Source of the DNA: Trichuris trichiura
Lineage: Eukaryota; Nematoda; Enoplea; Trichinellida; Trichuridae
NCBI GenBank assembly: GCA_037903355.1
Contig: JBAJFE010000050.1
Coordinates: 868,001 to 932,000, forward strand
Direction: 5' to 3'
Length of the DNA: 64,000 nt
Made by a program: the position numbers and the translations under genes. How positions within the stretch are numbered: the first letter of the stretch is position 1; every line of letters begins with the position of its first letter. Below, one piece after another: positions 1 to 11,000 of the stretch. Below the pieces are notes generated by a model that saw only the letters and a program-made list of their open reading frames with translations, was not told the origin of the DNA and searched no databases.

Positions 1-24
1 CAGTTAAATGGCTTGAATTTTTAG

Positions 25-546
25 GGTGCCACACAAACTGGTCATCAAGCTTCAGCTCTCCCATCGAGACCTTCTGCAACTGCATCGGTAAGAGCTTTCT
101 TGTCCACAAATGCAACTAATCCTCCAAGCTATTATGGTTTGCTCCAAGCATTGTGACCTTGCGCAACTGCCTAGTTGCCGGCAACAGTTATAGTTATAAT
201 AAACACAGGTAAACACAGGGTTGTTAAAGGAGTCGTGTAGAGCAACACTAAGTTGATACGTTTGTTAAAGCACGTTTCAAGAGAACTTTCTTACGTAATA
301 ACTGATTCTATCTTGCTTTCATGAAAATAAAGCAGCATAAATAACAGCATTACATATTTCTCCTAATATGAAGCTTTCTATCGACATATCATATTTTCCT
401 CTTTTTAGGGTGCAAGCCCACTGGCAACCAAAGGAATTCCTCGTGCAACAGTACAAAGGCCAAGTAAAAAAAAGCTGCTTTCTCTCACATGTTATGCAAC
501 ATTAACTGCATCCATTTCAGAAGTATACTCTCGATTCGGGTACTGA
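25..546 (+). CDS. 3'-terminal exons of an unidentified upstream gene (partial)
   Basis: Two phase-compatible exons are visible. Exon 25-87 follows TTTTTAG and ends at GTAAGA, encoding 21 residues rich in Ala, Ser and Pro. Exon 409-546 follows a pyrimidine tract and TTTTTAG and ends at TGA (544-546). Both begin with the same Gly-Ala codon pair in phase 0. The joined tail is low in complexity, with a lysine cluster (SKKKLL) near its middle. A possible polyadenylation signal, CCAATAAACA, lies near 645. The rest of the gene is outside the window, so no family can be assigned. It lies just upstream of the kinase gene on the same strand and could be the disordered tail of another kinase, but nothing in the sequence proves it. 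Confidence 0.4.
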
Positions 547-1232
547 AGGAAACGAGAAAAGTATATGCTGCAAGTCCTTTTTACTTCCGCACATTAGCGC
601 AGGGGAAATGTGCGCATGTTCGACGCACAGTTTTACTCTTTAACCAATAAACACAATACACTGAACAATAGCTTTTGCTGCGTTGCCAGACAAGCTTTTG
701 TTGCTTAACTTCCCGGTCGCCTTTAACGTATTACTATTTTCCATTGCTCAAAGTTGCTGCAGTATAACGGAATAACAGGCAGCGCCTTTTGAGATGATGC
801 AAATTCATTTCGCTTACATTCATAGCTGTAGTTAACTCAAGACAGCTGATAGATATTTTGAAAACGGCAGAGGAAACGGTTTTCAAGTTTCATTCTTTGG
901 AAAAGTTGTAGCGGCCATAAATTCAGGCGTTACCTATTTATCCTTGAACGATACCGTAAACATACGAACCTGTGCACCTGACTATTAAAACTGTACATCA
1001 TGTTCATTTACTTGATAAGGTAGCTGAGCAGCTGTTATCGAGGTTACGTTAAAAAAACAACTGACAATCTCCTGCAATAGACCACCGTTTGCCAATAAAC
1101 TGCCCTGATAATGACATATATTTTAAGGAACGCATTTAGCTTCGCACCAGCGCTTTAAAACATTTGAAATGACTTTAAATACCTTTCCTCGCAGAATGCT
1201 AGCGCACTTTCCTCAGTGAACAGTGGGTAACT
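547..1232. other. intergenic region upstream of the kinase gene
   Basis: No coding exon is supported. Two acceptor-like sites, TTTCCTCGCAG near 1195 and TTTCCTCAG near 1216, lie just before the kinase ATG at 1233. They could be the acceptor of a 5'-UTR intron or a trans-splicing site; the sequence alone does not distinguish these. Confidence 0.35.
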
Positions 1233-2453
1233 ATGCCACCAGGCGGCGGCGCAACTGCAGCTCAACTCCTACACAAAGGACAAGTAGTAGATGACCGATG
1301 GGTGGTAGAAAAAATGCTTGGCAAAGGGGGATTTGGTGCCGTCTTTGAAGTAACCGATAAGAAAACCGGGAGGCGGGACGCGATGAAGGTAATAAACCGC
1401 CGGAAAGGGTGTCTACAGATATTGGAAAGCTTAGTTGTTATTCCAGATAGAAATTAACGCTACAGACTTTCGTACGCTCAAAGTCGAAGTGACCGTTTTA
1501 AAAACGCTGAACGAAAACAAAGCTCGTCACGTTTGCGAAATAACAGGAGTTGGAAAGAAGGAGCTCTTTTGCTTTATCGTAATGACTTTAGTTGGTCCAA
1601 GCATAAACAGCCTGCTGGAATCTCTGCAAGACCAGTTTTCCGATGGCCGAACCCGTTTCGTCCTCCGCAGCTGCATATACGTTGGCCAACGAAGCCTTGA
1701 AGCGTTGGAAGATTTGCACGCAAACGGGTTTGTTTCAAACCTGAAAATCAAAGTAGTCTGTCGTTTGAAGTTTTGTTATTTAGCTTTCTTCACCGGGATG
1801 TCAAGCCGCATAACTACGCAGCAGGGAGGCCTCCCCATTACAGAAAAATTTATTTACTCGACTTTGGAATGTGCAGGAAGTACGTAAAGGAAGATGGTTC
1901 CCTTAGACGTCCAAGGGAACGAGTAGGTTTCCGCGGTACGTTATTCTACGCGTCAGTTGACTGCCTTCGAGGAAAGGAACAAGCGAGAAGGGATGATGTG
2001 TGGTCTTGGTTTTTCATGCTAATTAGAATGACCGTTGGTCAGCTTCCTTGGCGAGGATGGTCACCACCACGGGTAATGATAACTCTGTTAACATTTTTCC
2101 TACATGAACAGACGGTGATTTTGTAGGGGTGCTCAGTGACAAAGCAGGCCTTGATGTTTGGCGAATTCAAAGGCAGGCTGATCCGAAACGTGAGGCGCTT
2201 TGTAGAAGGCTGTCCAGCAGAATATGCGGAAATAGCGGAACTTCTGCAAGATCAAAACTTTTACGACGCTCCACCGTACAATCGAATATATTCCTTGCTA
2301 AATTCGCTTATGGCGCGGAAAGGATATGACGAAGCGTACCCTTTGGACTGGGAAGATAATGGACAGCATCACCAGCAAACCATGGCTGCACCTGCACATA
2401 ATATGATGCCAGGTGGTCAGGGTCATGGTCAATCAAGCCTAGATAATGATTAG
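1233..2453 (+). CDS. TTBK/CK1-family protein kinase, four exons, about 350 aa
   Basis: Exons are 1233-1388, 1447-1727, 1784-2072 and 2127-2453; the introns are 54-58 bp and GT-AG. The predicted 350-residue protein is essentially a bare kinase domain. Visible motifs are a glycine loop GKGGFG at residues 30-35, ATP-anchoring Lys52 (DAMK), catalytic HRDVKPHN at 149-156 (Asp151), DFG at 172-174, and GFRGTLFYAS in the activation segment. That last motif replaces the usual APE and is typical of tau-tubulin kinases in the CK1 group, a family much expanded in nematodes. A transfer of phosphate from ATP to Ser/Thr of substrates in the cytoplasm is expected; the substrate is unknown. The tail after about residue 315 is rich in His, Gln, Met and Gly. 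AATAAA lies at 2545-2550. All catalytic residues are intact, so it is probably active. Confidence 0.88.
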
Positions 2454-5400
2454 TGACGCATGACTGCATACTGTTCATTCCTCTTGCAAGTTACGCAAAA
2501 AATTATAATACAGCCTTGACTTTCAAGTGGAATGAGCAGATAGAAATAAATACGAGATATAGAAAATAATTTGATATTACAATTTGAAAATCAGTGCTCA
2601 ATAAGAGGTTGATGCAATTTCGGTACATATTATTGGTGCCACGTAACAGTTAGGCACAAAAACATGCGCATTATCGAGTAAAAATTTCGTCAATAGAAAC
2701 CTAGTACAAGGTGAACAGCCAAGCTACTATTACTAATGTTTAAATGCGGGTTTCTTCCTCTATTTGCCAGCAAACAGTACAGTAACCCTGACCCTCATCT
2801 GGTTTGCTCTATCCGTAATTGTATTGTTTATTGATTAGTTATTGCTTAATGGATGAAATATCCAAGCTCCTTTCTGTTAAGCATATGGCCATACTCTTCT
2901 GCTCTTATCTAAGCCTAAACCTGAGCTTTATGTTTACCTCTAGGCTTAGGTAAGGGCAGAAGAGAATGTCTGACAAAGTCACAGCACGATAGTGAAACGC
3001 ATAACCGCATAATCGATGTTGCTTGTTTTGCGGTATGTTTAATAGTAAAACAAACCTGATTATTATCAAGATTACTGTATTGTTTGGAGAAGCAAAGGAA
3101 GAGACTTTCGAATGCCACTCATGCAGTCGCTTACGAGCGCAAACTTTTATTCATCAAGAAAAATCAACTTCAACGATGGGTCACAAAGAATGGAAAAATT
3201 AATATGACGCAAAGCGTTACATTTGCATTACAAATAAGCCTTCTTTGAAACAGATTAGGATCAAAATCCTGAAATTCAACATTCTGAAAAGGCAAAATAT
3301 CCGATGCGCCGAAAACATATTATAAAGGGACTTTTAGCGGTTGTTCGGCATTTACAGCTGCTTAATGAGGGACGTTTCCTCGCTAGGAACAATCCAACTT
3401 GGCCTGTAAGATTTTACTACCTGCTACCGTTCTCTGCCCTCCAATAAAACTAATTTAACCTAAAGTCTTAAGCCATACCAGCATATGCGGTGCAACTACA
3501 TACATTTAAAAGTATGGTGGTTAAACGTACCAAAAAAGCGATTGACTTTTGGACCAAGCCGGCAACGTATCTCGGTTGTACAGATCCCTTAGGACTGAAC
3601 AGAAGCGTCTAGCAAAGGCCACAGCATGGTGGTAAATAGAAAAAGTTCTGACTGGCCAGGCGAGGTCGTCCACGACCAAGTTCACTCCAAAATAATATTT
3701 GTGGTCCAAATGCACCCTTTATTTAGCAGTTGTAAATGCAAACCTACCATAAGGTGACCTTTTACAATGCAGATTAGATCCATTCGAAACTTCAACTAGC
3801 AGTGGTATTTAACAACATAAAATTCCGCGAATCGTCTCAATGAAAAGTGGTGTAGCGTGATCGTGTGTGGCCGAAGTGTGAGTGCATCCCAGTTCTCCAA
3901 AACGGCGTATTTCCACTTTAATGCGATGCTTAAGAATCCAGGAAACTGAGACAGAGAAAAAAGCATTACTAAGTCTGAGATTTTAGTTACGAATAAATTA
4001 TTTCGGTAAAGCCATTTTGACATCGCTGTCTCATCGTCAGCGTGGTTTAACTTAATCGTTTTTAGGCTGAGTCGTTTCATCGTGACATTTATCTGCTAGG
4101 AATTTTGCGCTCACAAAAAGAATGCCATTAGTTAAGCCTAAGCGTAAACAAAAGCTTATTTTTTTAGGGTCCATCGCAGCGGCTGATTGTGATAAGAGTG
4201 CGCGCGCCAAATGGTGTTGATAATCGAACATCAGCATCACAAAAGGCCAACTGTAAGCTGTATGAATGGATGAATAAAGGCTAAAAAAATTAACACTCTC
4301 TTTGCAATCTGTTGATGCCAATACTGTTAGCTGCGGCAATAGAAAAAGCGGACCTTCCCCACTAGACGTGCACAGGATACTGTGGATGAAAGCAAAATCA
4401 AGTTCAATTAGCCGAGATAACCATAAACAGCCTAAACTAAAATAGCTGTTGGTCTTCTATTTATCTTTAAGCTATCTAAGCTTATTGGGATCATCATAAC
4501 TTGAGTTTAAGCTTAGGCTTAGGCTGCCTGCAGTAAACAGAACTTGAGTTTAGTTCTATCTACGGTGGTCGCCGCCCGCAGCGCATTTGCCAACGTCCTT
4601 CATAGTTCTGAAATTAAACCTGGAAAATAAATTTGCCCACTTGGCGAAGTCAGGGTACAAATTTTCAAGCTGGCAAGCAAAGGACAGTTAGCAAAATACC
4701 GGCAGGCAGTTGTTATGGCGTCAAAACGTTTTGATGTTAAAGGAGCGCTCTACTTCTTATTGTATTGATAGATTGAGCGTTCAGCAGAAACATTTGCATA
4801 ATAATGAAAATTAGGAGTCTCAAGGAGCTGCTATCCCATCAAATATTTTGCATTAATCCACTATCCTGAACGTGTTGCCCTAAGATTCATGAAGATAGGC
4901 TCGCTGGAGTGAAAGCGTACTTCTAGGTACTATACGAAAGAGCTTTAAGCGCTGCTTCTTAATCCGTTGATCTTTCCTGAAGTGACTATTTCTTATTAGG
5001 ATCAGAAAGAGACAAAGACGTCAAATCAGGAGACGTCAAATTAACTTCATACGAATGTGCGGGAAGAAAGGTCACTGAGTATCTGTTGCTGCACTGCTAT
5101 TAGACGGGATATCAGTGCAGAGAGCTTACATAGAGGAGGAACAACCATTAAACATGTAAAGTTCCGACAGAACGACTTGCCTGGTTTACATTACGTTTAA
5201 AAATGGCTGTTATCATTTGCTCTATAATAGTATCTAAAAAGATTTGTAACAAATTCTCCTTTCCGCTTTTATGATGCAAGCAAGTCGAATAATCCGACTG
5301 GCTGGCTGCCAGAGGTGGCTACTCCAATTGAGTGATACTTTATCACGTCACGCCACTGCACAAAGTTTTCCCTGTTAACGTCGAGGGAATAACTGTTTAC

Positions 5401-5951
5401 TCAACACAGTTCTATCGTTTCTCGTTGTGTGCGACGTTCTACACGGTAAATTATATCATTATGGCTGACTGTTTGCCTGCTTCTCTTCAGCTAAAATATA
5501 TTTAACAATATTTCGTTATGAATCAAAGTATCATCTTCTCCTAGAAAAACTCACATAAATGCTGAGCAATTCAGCTCTCGCCCTACCAACAACTGGAGTA
5601 TAAAAAAAAAGTTTTTTCTTCATTTTCTGAACCTGCTGTAAGCACAAAGAAAAGAAATTAATGTTAACGTTTAAACTTAGCTTGTATTCCTCAAGTTTCC
5701 GTAAACCCTTTTTCTTAAATAAAGTTCTTGTAGAATGGCCTCTAGTTTAGGCGATAGGCTTGCTAAAAGAAACATAACTGCTACTGTGAAAATATGTAAA
5801 ACATCACCATTGACTAAGCAGCGGGAGCCGTTTTCGCTTGTTATTCATGAACACGTCACAATAACACTACGTTGATAAGCCTTTGTTCAGCTGCCTTAGT
5901 TAAAGTATCGTACTGAGCTCTTAACTGGACAATAGTGCTAATAAAAATCTC
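2454..5951. other. long intergenic region without a supported gene
   Basis: Apart from the kinase polyadenylation signal at 2545-2550 I see no exon with splice sites and a protein-like reading frame. Open frames on the minus strand near 3800-4340 lack conserved motifs and splice context. Two spots hold short inverted repeats with a TAAGCCTAA-type core: 2890-2964, and a weaker one near 4485-4540 containing two GCTTAG(G) units. Confidence 0.4.
2890..2964. repeat. short inverted repeat with TAAGCCTAA core
   Basis: The arm TTCTGCTCTTATCTAAGCCT (about 2896-2915) is nearly complementary to AGGCTTAGGTAAGGGCAGAA (about 2943-2962), with a loop of about 27 bp. Related sequence occurs near 51000, 58650 and 61805, so it is dispersed. 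The core resembles the nematode telomeric hexamer TTAGGC, but there is no tandem array. Confidence 0.5.
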
Positions 5952-5958
5952 TATAAAA
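5952..5958 (+). promoter_or_regulatory. TATA box of the 17-domain cystatin-like gene
   Basis: TATAAAA lies 48 bp before the ATG at 6006 and only 21 bp before the in-frame ATG at 5979. With transcription normally starting 25-30 bp after a TATA box, an mRNA would probably begin after 5979. This favours 6006 as the start codon. The second cystatin-like gene has a similar spacing (TATATATA at 40299-40306, ATG at 40256). Confidence 0.55.
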
Positions 5959-6005
5959 TCGCTGCCTCGAAAAACAAAATGAGCTATTCGCTTTCTCGCC
6001 ACGAT

Positions 6006-6921
6006 ATGCATGGCGTTTGGCTTGTTTTGTGCTTACTTCTAGCGAAATGCTCGTTGCATGAAGCGGTAGGTTCCACTTGCAGATCTTATAACATTTTTGC
6101 TTCTTCGTGTCCTTTTACAGGCATTTTTAACTATACGGTTTTTCTTAAGCGCTTTTCATTTTTAACAAAACATCTCGCATAGAATACTTCGTACTATTTT
6201 GATTCTTTATCCGTTTTTACGTTAGGTACGAAGATGCACTGGCAAATCCTTATATACTGGCTGTTACACTCCCGCGACAACAGCAACTTCAGAAGAAAGA
6301 AGACAAGTAATTGAAGTAATAAAAAAACAGGCTATTAAGCAACTTGTGGAGAAAGACTGGCTCACAAGGGTGACAAAAGTGCTGTTTGTAAGGCCCGACG
6401 GATCCTTCTTCCGCTCAGACTTTCTTATAGCCCTCACTGAATGTTCAGCAAGGACAAAGGTTAGTTCAAACGCCTGACGTTGTTTGCCCTGTTTTTGAAT
6501 ATTTGTTTTTTGAATATCTTTCAACTTTCTCTATCACTAAAGTATCATTTCATTTATACGTTGTAACGTTACAAAATTTTAAAAGTTGTTGTTATATTGT
6601 GTCTTTTTAATGCCTTAGAATTAGTTGAAATGGGGCTGCAGCAGAATGTTATTCCCTGGCATAGCGATCCTAATGTTTTGAGTACTAGTTACGTCAACAT
6701 CATGAGATGACGTTTTCGCGTTGGGTTCGATTTCGTTAAGTCATCAGTGATTTAGTTGAGTTCTTTATTGCGGACTGGAAACGTAAACTTAAGAATTATT
6801 CATTTCGAAATTTTTTACGCGACTAAATGAGCTTAGGCTACTGATGATACACTGGCAGCCTTAGGACCTACCACATTTAAGATATCACGCTAAGGGCATA
6901 TTTTTTCATGCCTAATGGTAC

Positions 6922-7001
<80 letters not shown>

Positions 7002-8056
7002 GTTTGGAAAATGGCATTGGCTAATAGCCAGTCTGATTGAAAGAATCCATCCTGGCGGGTTTCCTTATCGGTAAAAGTATTTCAGATTCCCCTTGAGCAA
7101 TTGTACTCGGAAGAATGTCCATTGCAAAAAAATATGCTGTGGAGAAAATGCAGCGGACTCTTCTCGATCAAGTTCACATTTACGGTTCCCATATATTGTC
7201 CCACGTTTGTTGCTCCGCAAACTCAGGACTTCAGTCTTTTCAATTCAACGCAGGTGACTTCTTGACTTCAGATCAATTGGATAAATTTAACAGCTTTTGA
7301 TGCTATGGGCAGCTATGCTGCTATTGTGTACATTTACGCCAGTGTTGCATCTGTGAATTATCCTGTATGTGTGCGACATGATTTTTTCGCTTTGAAGGAC
7401 GCGTAAAGTTTTTAAACATCACTATTTCTTCTACAAGGAAAGCAAACAGTCATGCCCTACTTTTTCAGACAAGCAGCCAAGAAACGATTGTCACAAGCAC
7501 ATGGCCATCAGTTAAAATATCATCTGACCCGGTGAAATTGGAAAAATTCGTGAAAGAGCGCATTTTCCAAAACGCTTTTGGTATTGACCAAAGACATATA
7601 CGACTAGTGAAAATAGATAGCCACGCTGAAAGTGACGATGCGCTTCAGGTCAATTTCACTGCGCAACCTAGCAAATGCCCTTACGGAACAAACGTAAGTG
7701 GGTACTTTTCGGTTGACGGCTTAAAATTCTACTTTCACTCCACTTCAGAGGCTTTTCCCATTTATCTCTTAATTCAGACAACACTAGCTGCAACCATAAA
7801 ATCACATAATTGCGCCGACTTCGTCTTGCTATAAATTTTCCTGTTTAGATTAGTATTTATTTCTGAATCTATTATTGTTACACACTTAGTATTATTTAGT
7901 TATTTATTTTAGATTTCGCTTGACACCTTATACTCTGACTCATGTCCTCTGAATTCGTCTGAAAAATACATACCATGCAGCGCAACTTTCCCTAATAAAT
8001 CTACGGAGAAGGCTGCCATTCAGTGTAGGGAAGACGAAAGAACAGCGGATATTTCG
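6006..8056 (+). other. exons 1-5: signal peptide and cystatin-like domains 1-2
   Basis: Exon 1 (6006-6065) encodes a signal peptide starting MHGVWLVLCLLLAKCS. Domain 1 is 6226-6459 plus 7086-7253; domain 2 is 7469-7693 plus 7913-8056. Domain 1 opens with an extra cysteine pair (RRC...GC) before a Thr-rich linker and is diverged: its B exon keeps LYSEECP and KCSG, but the last strand is unusual. Domain 2 keeps LYSDSCPL. These two do not belong to the alpha-beta-gamma series that follows. Intron 2 carries a trinucleotide run of about 80 bp. Confidence 0.8.
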
Positions 8057-11000
8057 GTAAGGTGAACTTTTTTGCTGATCCTTTGACTTATAATAGTAGT
8101 AGTAATAATAATAATAATAGTATTTTTTTCTGTTGTTGTTATGGGCCCTATTATTATTTTACTTAAAGATATAAAGCTGCAAATTCAAAAGCCTACTCCC
8201 AGTAACACTTTCATCTCTCTTGGAAATATCGCTTTGAACTTTAGGTTATTTTGTTCTTTTTATTTTAGCATAACACCAGTGAGGATACGACAACCAAAAA
8301 CATAATCAACTCAATAAAACGCGAAGTGTTCGAATCGAAGATGCAGTTTCATGGGTTGCGTGCTAGACTAGTTAAACTGATCAGCAAGAATGACACTGAC
8401 AAAGGCATTTACGTTGAATTTGCCGTTGCTCCAAGCAGATGCAGTTCGGAAATGGAGGTACGCTCAAAGCTTTCGTAAAGGGGAAGGCTAAGGCAGTTTA
8501 GCTATTGCAGACAAAGAAAATGTCTTGGGAAAAGTGTGTGATAAGCTGAATATTTTTGCAACCCGCAAAAGTTGTTCTAGGTCCCTGAGGCCCTCCGTTG
8601 GCCAACTGGACATCTAACGCATTGTTTGAAAATTTGATGAAAGTTATAATGTTTAATAAATATTAGTAAGTATAAAGTAAATGTGAAAGTTAAATTTCAT
8701 GTTATTCATTTCCTTTTTAAGTGATTTTACCTCTTTCAACAGTCTGCATCTTTAGATATCTCAGGAAAGGCTGTATTCTTCCCTTTGCCCAGTACTTGAT
8801 GTGTCTGAATGGCTGTTATGCAGTGGTACATTGCCACGTGATGCTACTAGCAAATATCTGATTTCATGCGGCGGAACAATGAAAGCCACTGAAATTGAAG
8901 AACACGATAGATCACTTATAGTAAGCCCAGATTTTGCAACTGTAGTATGTCTCAAAGCTTGTCTTTTTTGTAATGACTCAGCATTATTTAGATAATTATT
9001 GTGAATCGTTAAAGTTAACTCTAAATACAATCATAAATTTAATACATTTTATTTGTTTTCAGATGATATGTCATATTTCTACACCGCACGCCAATGGGGA
9101 CTGAGCTGATTTCTCTCATTGCAGGTTTCCGGCTTGGTAGAACCATCCCAAGCGGAAAAGGCGGTTGAAACAATCAAAACCTTCATAAGCAACGTGCAAA
9201 TTCAAATTAATGGCTCGCACGCTCGTGCTGTAAAAATTTACAGATACCAGCCACTCGACAGCGGAATATACGTTGAATTTTCCGTAACGCAAAGTGCGTG
9301 CAATGCCTCGGAAAAGGTAAAACGTAAATCTGCACCCATCGCGTTTCTGATGCAGCTTATTCTTTACAATAAGCTCGCTTTAACGTAAAACCTGGCAGTT
9401 ACGTTAAAACAAACCCAAGGTTTTCGCTGATCTTGGTTTTAGTGAAGCCCGTCAGCGTTACGCGATGTCAGGGCAACCTCACTGACAGAATAAGGCAATA
9501 CTGGGAGGACGGCTTGAATTCGGAGCTTTTAAAAATCGCTACTTAAAACTAAGCTATTAAAACCGTCTATTATTAAGCAAGTTGAGAAGTAGTATACGCC
9601 TTTTAAGGATAAAAAAGCCAAAGTTGATATAAAAATTTTGCTGCGGCATTGTTTGATTAGATACTGCTTTCAGATTTCTATCTCTTCCTTGTACTCTCGT
9701 CGATGTCCCGTTTTACCCGCTGAATATTGGATCCTGTGCAGCGGAATGTTGCCATTTTCCCCTTGGGATAAGCATTCCATCACATGCGGAGAACGAATAG
9801 AACCTGACCCTAATCTCCCGGAAGATGAACCTGAACCCACGGTATGAAGTTGAACAGCTTAATTTTTAACCGCTTTGCTTAGTTGATATTTTATGTGCAT
9901 TTCAAGCAGCACAAAAAAAAGTGATTACCCCAAAATTGAGCTGAGTTGAAAAAAATGCACAGTTAACCTAGCAAAGATTGTCTTTAAACGAAAGAAAACG
10001 CAGGGAGGATTTTTAACACTAAGTGCAATCTACTTCAGATATTTTCTAACCGAATTTACTCAAGCTGGCGCGAAATTCTACCCAAACTCTTATGTAATTT
10101 GCAGGTAGACGAAAGAACAGGTGCGTTCGAGACAACAAATTCAACTGACCTAAGAAACACGAGCGGTATTGTCTCCTCAATAAAACTGCTCATGTTCTCG
10201 TCCAATATTCGGACGAATGGATCTCCCGCTAGGCTTGTGAGGTTGAACAGCCAAGAAGTAAAGGAGGATTCCATAGACATCAAGGTCACCGCGGCGCCGG
10301 CAAAATGCAGCAAAGACGAAGTAAGCCTCTGTTTCATACCTTTCTGAATCTTGCGCAAAAAAATGCAATGCACTGATTAGAAGTAGTACTGCTAACTGCT
10401 GCACTTCCTTCCCTATAAGACGTACCGCTCTAGTGGGTCGTTCTTTTCTAGTGGGTTCTTATATACAGCTTGGACACAAGGCAATTACGCTACAATTCTT
10501 GAACAGTTAATTTTTTAAGCTTCACCGCTGGCTCTTCATGCCTTAATAAGGCAGAATATTCATTGCCACTCCCGCGTCTACTTCCAAGCTTTTCAGGTCA
10601 CTCTTGACGAGCTCTATTCAGACAACTGCCCCATTGACCGCACTCAGAGTTGGATGCTTTGCTATGGTAGCATTCCGCTTAACGAAAAGGGTCGACTTAA
10701 TTTTGAATGCAATGAAACAGTGGAACCCGAAGCGATTGGAAAGGCTGAACCGCCTAGCGTGGTAAGCTTCTTGAAATTGTAAACTGCTAGTCTAGTCTAA
10801 AACAGTACCCCTATAAAGGCTGTCGTTATTCATCGCATACATTACATTCCCCATAAGGATGTTGTTTAAGGCTGAACGAATTTTTCAAAATTTCATGTCA
10901 ATTTCAGAACACCACAACAGGGCAACCTGAGGCGACCATTGTGGTTGGCGAAGTGGATCTGCCTTCGGCCACTGCAAAGATAAGGCGCATGGTTCATGAG

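Noticed and set aside
3796..4339. two minus-strand frames of about 95 aa
   Set aside because: No splice sites, signal peptide, domain or repeat logic support them.
4510..4535. interstitial telomere (GCTTAGGCTTAGGC)
   Set aside because: Only two hexamer units, inside an inverted-repeat context.
5979..6005. use of the first in-frame ATG of the 17-domain gene
   Set aside because: It lies only 21 bp after the TATA box and adds nine polar residues before the signal peptide; kept as an alternative only.
9674..9841. functional second hairpin (PW) of a cystatin in domain 4
   Set aside because: SPW occurs only in this domain and without QxVxG; coincidence is the simpler reading.
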